In this document: in pieces, positions 60,957 to 64,000 of the stretch
How positions within the stretch are numbered: position 1 is the stretch's first letter
Layout of the letters: each line of letters begins with the position of its first letter
NCBI RefSeq assembly: GCF_024172095.1
Contig: NZ_JAMZDX010000004.1
Coordinates: 1,054,001 to 1,118,000 of the forward strand
Direction: 5' to 3'
Source: Kitasatospora cinereorecta
Lineage (GTDB): Bacteria > Actinomycetota > Actinomycetes > Streptomycetales > Streptomycetaceae
DNA length: 64,000 bases
Program-made: the position numbers and the translations under genes
Notes under the pieces: generated by a model
The model's database searches: none
Told to the model about the DNA's origin: nothing
The model's input: the letters and a program-made list of their open reading frames with translations, nothing else

Positions 60957-61061
60957 GGTTCTCAGTCCTTGGTCGGGGATGGTCGGCGTGGGGGACGGGT
61001 GCCGGTCCGGCGCCGGCCGCCCGGTGGGATCGGGGTGGCCGGCCGACGCCGGACCGCTGGG

Positions 61062-61118
61062 ACGTCGGCGCGTCGCTTCGGTCGTCGGCGCGTCGCGCGG
61101 TCGTCGGTGCGTCGTTCA
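61062..61118. repeat. 19-bp tandem repeat, three copies
   Basis: Three imperfect units related to GTCGTCGGCGCGTCGCGCG end at the stop codon of the cupin gene. Confidence 0.8.
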
Positions 61119-61469
61119 GTCGTCGCCGAGGTCGATCGCGTACACCTTGCGGAGCGTCTCGTGGACCGTCCAGGTGGTGCGGTCGCCGGCCCGCAGGACG
61201 GCCAGGTCGCCGGGCCCCACCTCCAGGGTGGGGCCGTTCTCGACCTCGACGGTGGCCCGGCCGCTGAGCACCACGAAGAGCTCGTCCGCCTCGGTGTCGG
61301 TGACCACGCCCGGGGTGATCTGCCAGATGCCGCGCAGTCGGCGGCCGTCCTCGGACTCCCAGACCACCTTGCCGGTGACCTCGGGGTCGCCGGAGACGAT
61401 CTGGGCCGGGTCGAGCGGCTCGGGTTCGAGTTCGGCGTCGGGGACGTGCAGGGCGAAGGTGTCGATCAT
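61116..61469 (-). CDS. Cupin domain protein
   Basis: A 117-aa single-domain cupin of the DUF861 type: GIWQITPGVVTDTEADELFVVLSGRATVEVENGPTLEVGPGDLAVLRAG. Metal ligands of motif 1 are Asp/Glu-rich in place of the classical His-x-His. Such cupins accompany polyamine and amine oxidase genes and may be small-molecule sensors or enzymes. Its start overlaps the permease stop by 4 bp, so both are on one transcript with the FAD oxidoreductase. Confidence 0.8.
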   Translation of the reverse strand: MIDTFALHVPDAELEPEPLDPAQIVSGDPEVTGKVVWESEDGRRLRGIWQITPGVVTDTEADELFVVLSGRATVEVENGPTLEVGPGDLAVLRAGDRTTWTVHETLRKVYAIDLGDD

Positions 61470-62968
61470 GCTTCGACGCTATCCGTCCGGGGGTGCGGGA
61501 CGGAGCTGGCAAGCTGTCCCGTTTCGGCCGTGTCGCCTGACACCTCGTAGTCCGCGGTGGCGGCGGCGCGGGCGTCCTTGCGGCGGGCCAGCAGCGGGTA
61601 GAGCAGCAGCGAGCCGCCGACCACCACCAGGCAGTAGGTGACCGCCTGGGTGCCGCTCTCCACGTACTGCTCCCACGCGGCCCAAACGCAGATGGCCAGC
61701 AGGCAGCCCGCGATGCCGGTGAGGCTCCACCAGCCGCCGGGGATCCGGTACGGCCGCTCCAGCTCGGGCTCGCGGACGCGCAGCGCGATCAGCGCGGCGA
61801 CCTCCAGCAGGATGCCGATGTTGGTCAGGAAGACGTCGAAAATGACCAGGTTGGAGAAGCTGCTGAGGCAGAACATCGCGTAGATCACCGAGGAGCCGAC
61901 TATCGAGGCGATCGGCATCCGGTAGCGCTTGCTCTCCTTGGCCACCCACTTGGGGAAGTAGCCGTCGCGGGCCAGCACGAAGGGCAGCCGCGAGTTGGCG
62001 GCGAGCAGCGCCGAGAACATCGCCACGGCGGCGAACATGCCGCCGACGGTGACGGTGACCTGCAGCCACGGGCCGGCCAGCTGCTGGGCGATGTCCGAGA
62101 AGGAGCCGGCCTCCCAGCTGCGCCAGCCGTGCTCGCCGTCGGCGCCGACCGCGAGCGAGGCGATCGAGGGCAGCAGGTAGCCGACCATGATCAGGACGAC
62201 CGAGAGGCCGAGCGCCTTGGGCAGGTGCTTGCGCGGGTTCTCCATCTCGCCGGCGATGTTGGACACGCTGTCCCAGCCGCAGTAGTTCCACATCACGATG
62301 AACAGGCCGGCGCCGAAGGCGTTCCAGGTGGACTGGTCCTGCGAGGCGGTGAACGAGGCGACCGGGTTGACGCCGTCGGTGATCAGGTGGCTGATGCCGA
62401 TCACGGTCAGGATCAGCATCGGCAGCAGGCAGATCAGCGCGAACGCCACCGAGGACTCGCCGACCCAGCCGGCGCCCAGCAGGTTGAGCAGGGTGAACAC
62501 CACGATCACCGCGATGCAGATCACCCAGTTGAGGTCGAAGCGCAGGTGGCCGAGCGTGAACAGGACGTGCTGACCGGGCGCGACCGCGCCCACCAGGCTC
62601 TGCAGGTAGCTGGTGAACAGCACCGGGTAGAGCGCCATGTCGACGAAGCTGCATATCCACGACAGCAGGCCCTGCTGGAAGGCCCAGAACCGGCCGAGTC
62701 CCCGCTTGACCCAGTGGTAGTAGCCGCCCTCCACCGGGATCGCGGTGCCGAGCTCGGCGCAGACCAGCGCGTGCGGCACGCTGTAGATCAGCGGGGTGAC
62801 GATGATCAGCAGGATGGCCATGCCCGGCCCGGAGGTGGAGAAGAGCTCCTCGATGCCGTACGCGCCTCCGGAGACGCTGAAAAAGATCAACGCGACCAGC
62901 GCCAGCAGGCGCACGCGCTTCGGGGCTGGCCAGCGGTTCTCCGGCTGGCCGAGCGGCATCGTGGTCAT
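61466..62968 (-). CDS. APC-family amino acid/amine permease
   Basis: A 500-aa 12-helix transporter: VALIFFSVSGGAYGIEELFS is the first helix with the APC Gly-x-Gly unwound segment, then ELGTAIPVEGGYYHWVKRGLG, NYCGWDSVSNIAGEMENPRKHLPKAL and EVAALIALRVREPELERPYRIP. It would import an amino acid, putrescine or ethanolamine. The ATG at 62968 is chosen because GAGGTGAG precedes it. It heads the permease-cupin-oxidoreductase cluster. Confidence 0.9.
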   Translation of the reverse strand: MTTMPLGQPENRWPAPKRVRLLALVALIFFSVSGGAYGIEELFSTSGPGMAILLIIVTPLIYSVPHALVCAELGTAIPVEGGYYHWVKRGLGRFWAFQQGLLSWICSFVDMALYPVLFTSYLQSLVGAVAPGQHVLFTLGHLRFDLNWVICIAVIVVFTLLNLLGAGWVGESSVAFALICLLPMLILTVIGISHLITDGVNPVASFTASQDQSTWNAFGAGLFIVMWNYCGWDSVSNIAGEMENPRKHLPKALGLSVVLIMVGYLLPSIASLAVGADGEHGWRSWEAGSFSDIAQQLAGPWLQVTVTVGGMFAAVAMFSALLAANSRLPFVLARDGYFPKWVAKESKRYRMPIASIVGSSVIYAMFCLSSFSNLVIFDVFLTNIGILLEVAALIALRVREPELERPYRIPGGWWSLTGIAGCLLAICVWAAWEQYVESGTQAVTYCLVVVGGSLLLYPLLARRKDARAAATADYEVSGDTAETGQLASSVPHPRTDSVEA

Positions 62969-63126
62969 TCTCACCTCAGGTTCCATGACGTCCATGACGG
63001 GAAGGACCGGCGGAGTCCCGTGATCACTCCGCCGGTGCCCTGAAGTCTGGCCATCGCTCCAGGCCCGGACAATCATGCAAGGTGTCAAGCGTCTTGTTGC
63101 GTCTCTGACAGCGTGTCCGCCCCCGG

Positions 63127-63132
63127 TACGAT
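63127..63132 (+). promoter_or_regulatory. Leaderless -10 box (TACGAT)
   Basis: TACGAT ends 6 nt before the GTG at 63139. The context TACGATCACCCG repeats that at 6689. Confidence 0.5.
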
Positions 63133-63138
63133 CACCCG

Positions 63139-63603
63139 GTGCCCCTCACCCGCAACGCGCCCACCAGCCCCGAGCAGCGCACTGACCACCGCGGCCGCCA
63201 GAACCGCCGGCTGCGCCTGCTGAGCATCGCCCTGCGCGCCGCCGCCGTCCTGCTGGTGCCGTGGATCGTCGTGCTCGGCCTCACCGTCAAGGGCCACTTC
63301 GGCGCCCGCAACCTGTCCAACTCCTGGGTCTGGCTGGACGTGATCGAGGTCGCCGCGCTGCTGCTGCTCGCCTCGATGATCCACCGGCGGCACCGGGCCA
63401 CCAGCCCGGTAGCCTCCGCCACCGCCGTCCTGCTCGCGATGGACGCGTTCTTCGACCTCTGGTCCGCCCACCGCGGCGAGCCGTACCTGCTCGCCCAGGT
63501 CCTCGCGTACTGCGCCGAACTCCCCAGCGCCGCCGGACTCGCCGCGCTCTCCTGGTACGCGCTGCGCTGGGCGGCCGACAGCCCGGGCAGCCCCCGCCGC
63601 TGA
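63139..63603 (+). CDS. Four-helix membrane protein, unknown function
   Basis: A 154-aa protein with a basic N-terminus (RTDHRGRQNRRLRLL) and four hydrophobic helices, including AAAVLLVPWIVVLGLTV, VWLDVIEVAALLLLASMIH and ATAVLLAMDAFFDLWSA. The family is common in streptomycetes as an uncharacterised membrane protein. It is divergent from the permease operon. A 17-bp tandem repeat follows its stop. Confidence 0.7.
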   Translation: MPLTRNAPTSPEQRTDHRGRQNRRLRLLSIALRAAAVLLVPWIVVLGLTVKGHFGARNLSNSWVWLDVIEVAALLLLASMIHRRHRATSPVASATAVLLAMDAFFDLWSAHRGEPYLLAQVLAYCAELPSAAGLAALSWYALRWAADSPGSPRR

Positions 63604-63620
63604 GCGCCGTCACGGGGGCA

Positions 63621-63682
63621 CTGCGGTCGCTGCGTCGCTGCGGTCACTGCCTCGCTGCGGTCGCTGCCGTCCCTGCGGTCAC
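63621..63682. repeat. 17-bp tandem repeat, about 3.5 copies
   Basis: CTGCGGTCGCTGCGTCG, CTGCGGTCACTGCCTCG, an 18-bp variant and a partial fourth unit lie in a row 18 bp after the membrane protein stop. Confidence 0.85.
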
Positions 63683-63789
63683 GGACCGGGCATCGGGTCC
63701 GGGGCGGGATCGGGGTCCGGTGTCGGCGGGTGCGGCGGCTCCGGCTCCGGCGGGTTGCTGTCCGGGACCGGGCGGACGACGGTACTCAT
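63679..63789 (-). CDS. Short proline/aspartate-rich peptide
   Basis: A possible 36-aa product, STVVRPVPDSNPPEPEPP after the Met, then Pro-Asp repeats. GGGAGG lies nine nt upstream of the ATG at 63789. It is disordered and acidic and resembles in composition the candidate at 31925. Tentative. Confidence 0.4.
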   Translation of the reverse strand: MSTVVRPVPDSNPPEPEPPHPPTPDPDPAPDPMPGP

Positions 63790-63890
63790 CACGGCGCCTC
63801 CCAGCGGGCTGGTGACGGACGCGGGCCGACCCGGCGGGGCGCCCCACCGCCACCACTCCCATTTTCCCGCGCCCCCGCCGGGACGTCCGC

Positions 63891-64000
63891 TCAGCCGCGG
63901 CGCCACCAGCGGCGCGGCCGCTCGGCCTCCGAGCCTGCACCGGGCTGCTCCTCCGCGAGGGCGCGGCGGGCGGCGTCGGCCACCTGCGGGTCGTCGTACT
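63891..64000 (-). CDS. C-terminal end of an unidentified gene
   Basis: The reverse strand reads in frame from the window edge to a TGA at 63891: YDDPQVADAARRALAEEQPG, then a Glu/Arg-rich tail ending in Arg, Trp and Gly. Only about 35 residues are seen, so the family cannot be named. Confidence 0.5.
   Translation of the reverse strand, partial: YDDPQVADAARRALAEEQPGAGSEAERPRRWWRRG

Overview
The window is very GC-rich actinobacterial chromosome with strong third-position G/C bias, many GTG starts and very short intergenic gaps. The protein set (MurT/GatD, a SCO2400-type zinc-ribbon protein, HGxxPAAW, DUF5685, DUF6191, DUF6234 and DUF6629 proteins, TipA-like MerR, SpoIIE-type phosphatase) points to Streptomycetaceae (Streptomyces or Kitasatospora). 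No rRNA, tRNA, CRISPR array, transposase, integrase or classical biosynthetic cluster was found.

Layout. 1-8.6 kb: a partial LD-carboxypeptidase-like gene, small housekeeping and accessory genes, a MerR regulator, and a junction near 5.3 kb where a glycosyltransferase and a convergent folE are both truncated. 8.7-21 kb: core metabolism and cell wall genes: glmS, a secreted Cys/His-rich protein of unknown function, a PLP decarboxylase, a membrane-ACT-GNAT fusion, the murT-gatD pair that amidates lipid II, pfkA, a D-lactate-dehydrogenase-like enzyme and a CtaG-type copper/cytochrome oxidase assembly protein. 21.1-25.6 kb: a compact urease operon read leftwards (ureA-ureB-ureC-ureF-ureG-ureD, no ureE) with a candidate GlnR box upstream. 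25.7-35.7 kb: exported hydrolases (two deacetylases across the window, a Tat-exported glycerophosphodiesterase), a MarR/HGxxPAAW divergent pair, a decayed methyltransferase, an APH-like kinase and a TetR-SDR pair. 35.8-44.5 kb: a sphingomyelinase-like enzyme, a GH65 phosphorylase-like protein whose catalytic Glu is Ala, a succinate-semialdehyde dehydrogenase, a TetR-SDR regulon and an ATP-dependent DNA ligase. 44.6-54.7 kb: an AraC regulator with its probable target epimerase, a DUF1508 protein, a tandem NUDIX protein, DUF5685 with a Cys-rich tail, a SpoIIE phosphatase and a secreted trypsin-like protease. 54.8-64 kb: a MarR operon, a 165-bp palindromic element, an ArsR plus His-tailed MFS metal-efflux unit, and a leftward cluster of APC permease, cupin and FAD amine oxidase followed by an orphan gltD.

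Regulation is unusually readable: several divergent or autoregulated regulators sit next to clean palindromes, and nine genes have a TANNNT -10 box ending 6-7 nt before the start codon, the signature of leaderless transcripts. The most unusual items are the palindromic element at 55.8-56.0 kb, the Cys/His repeat protein at 11.1 kb, the double truncation at 5.3 kb and the GH65 active-site substitution.
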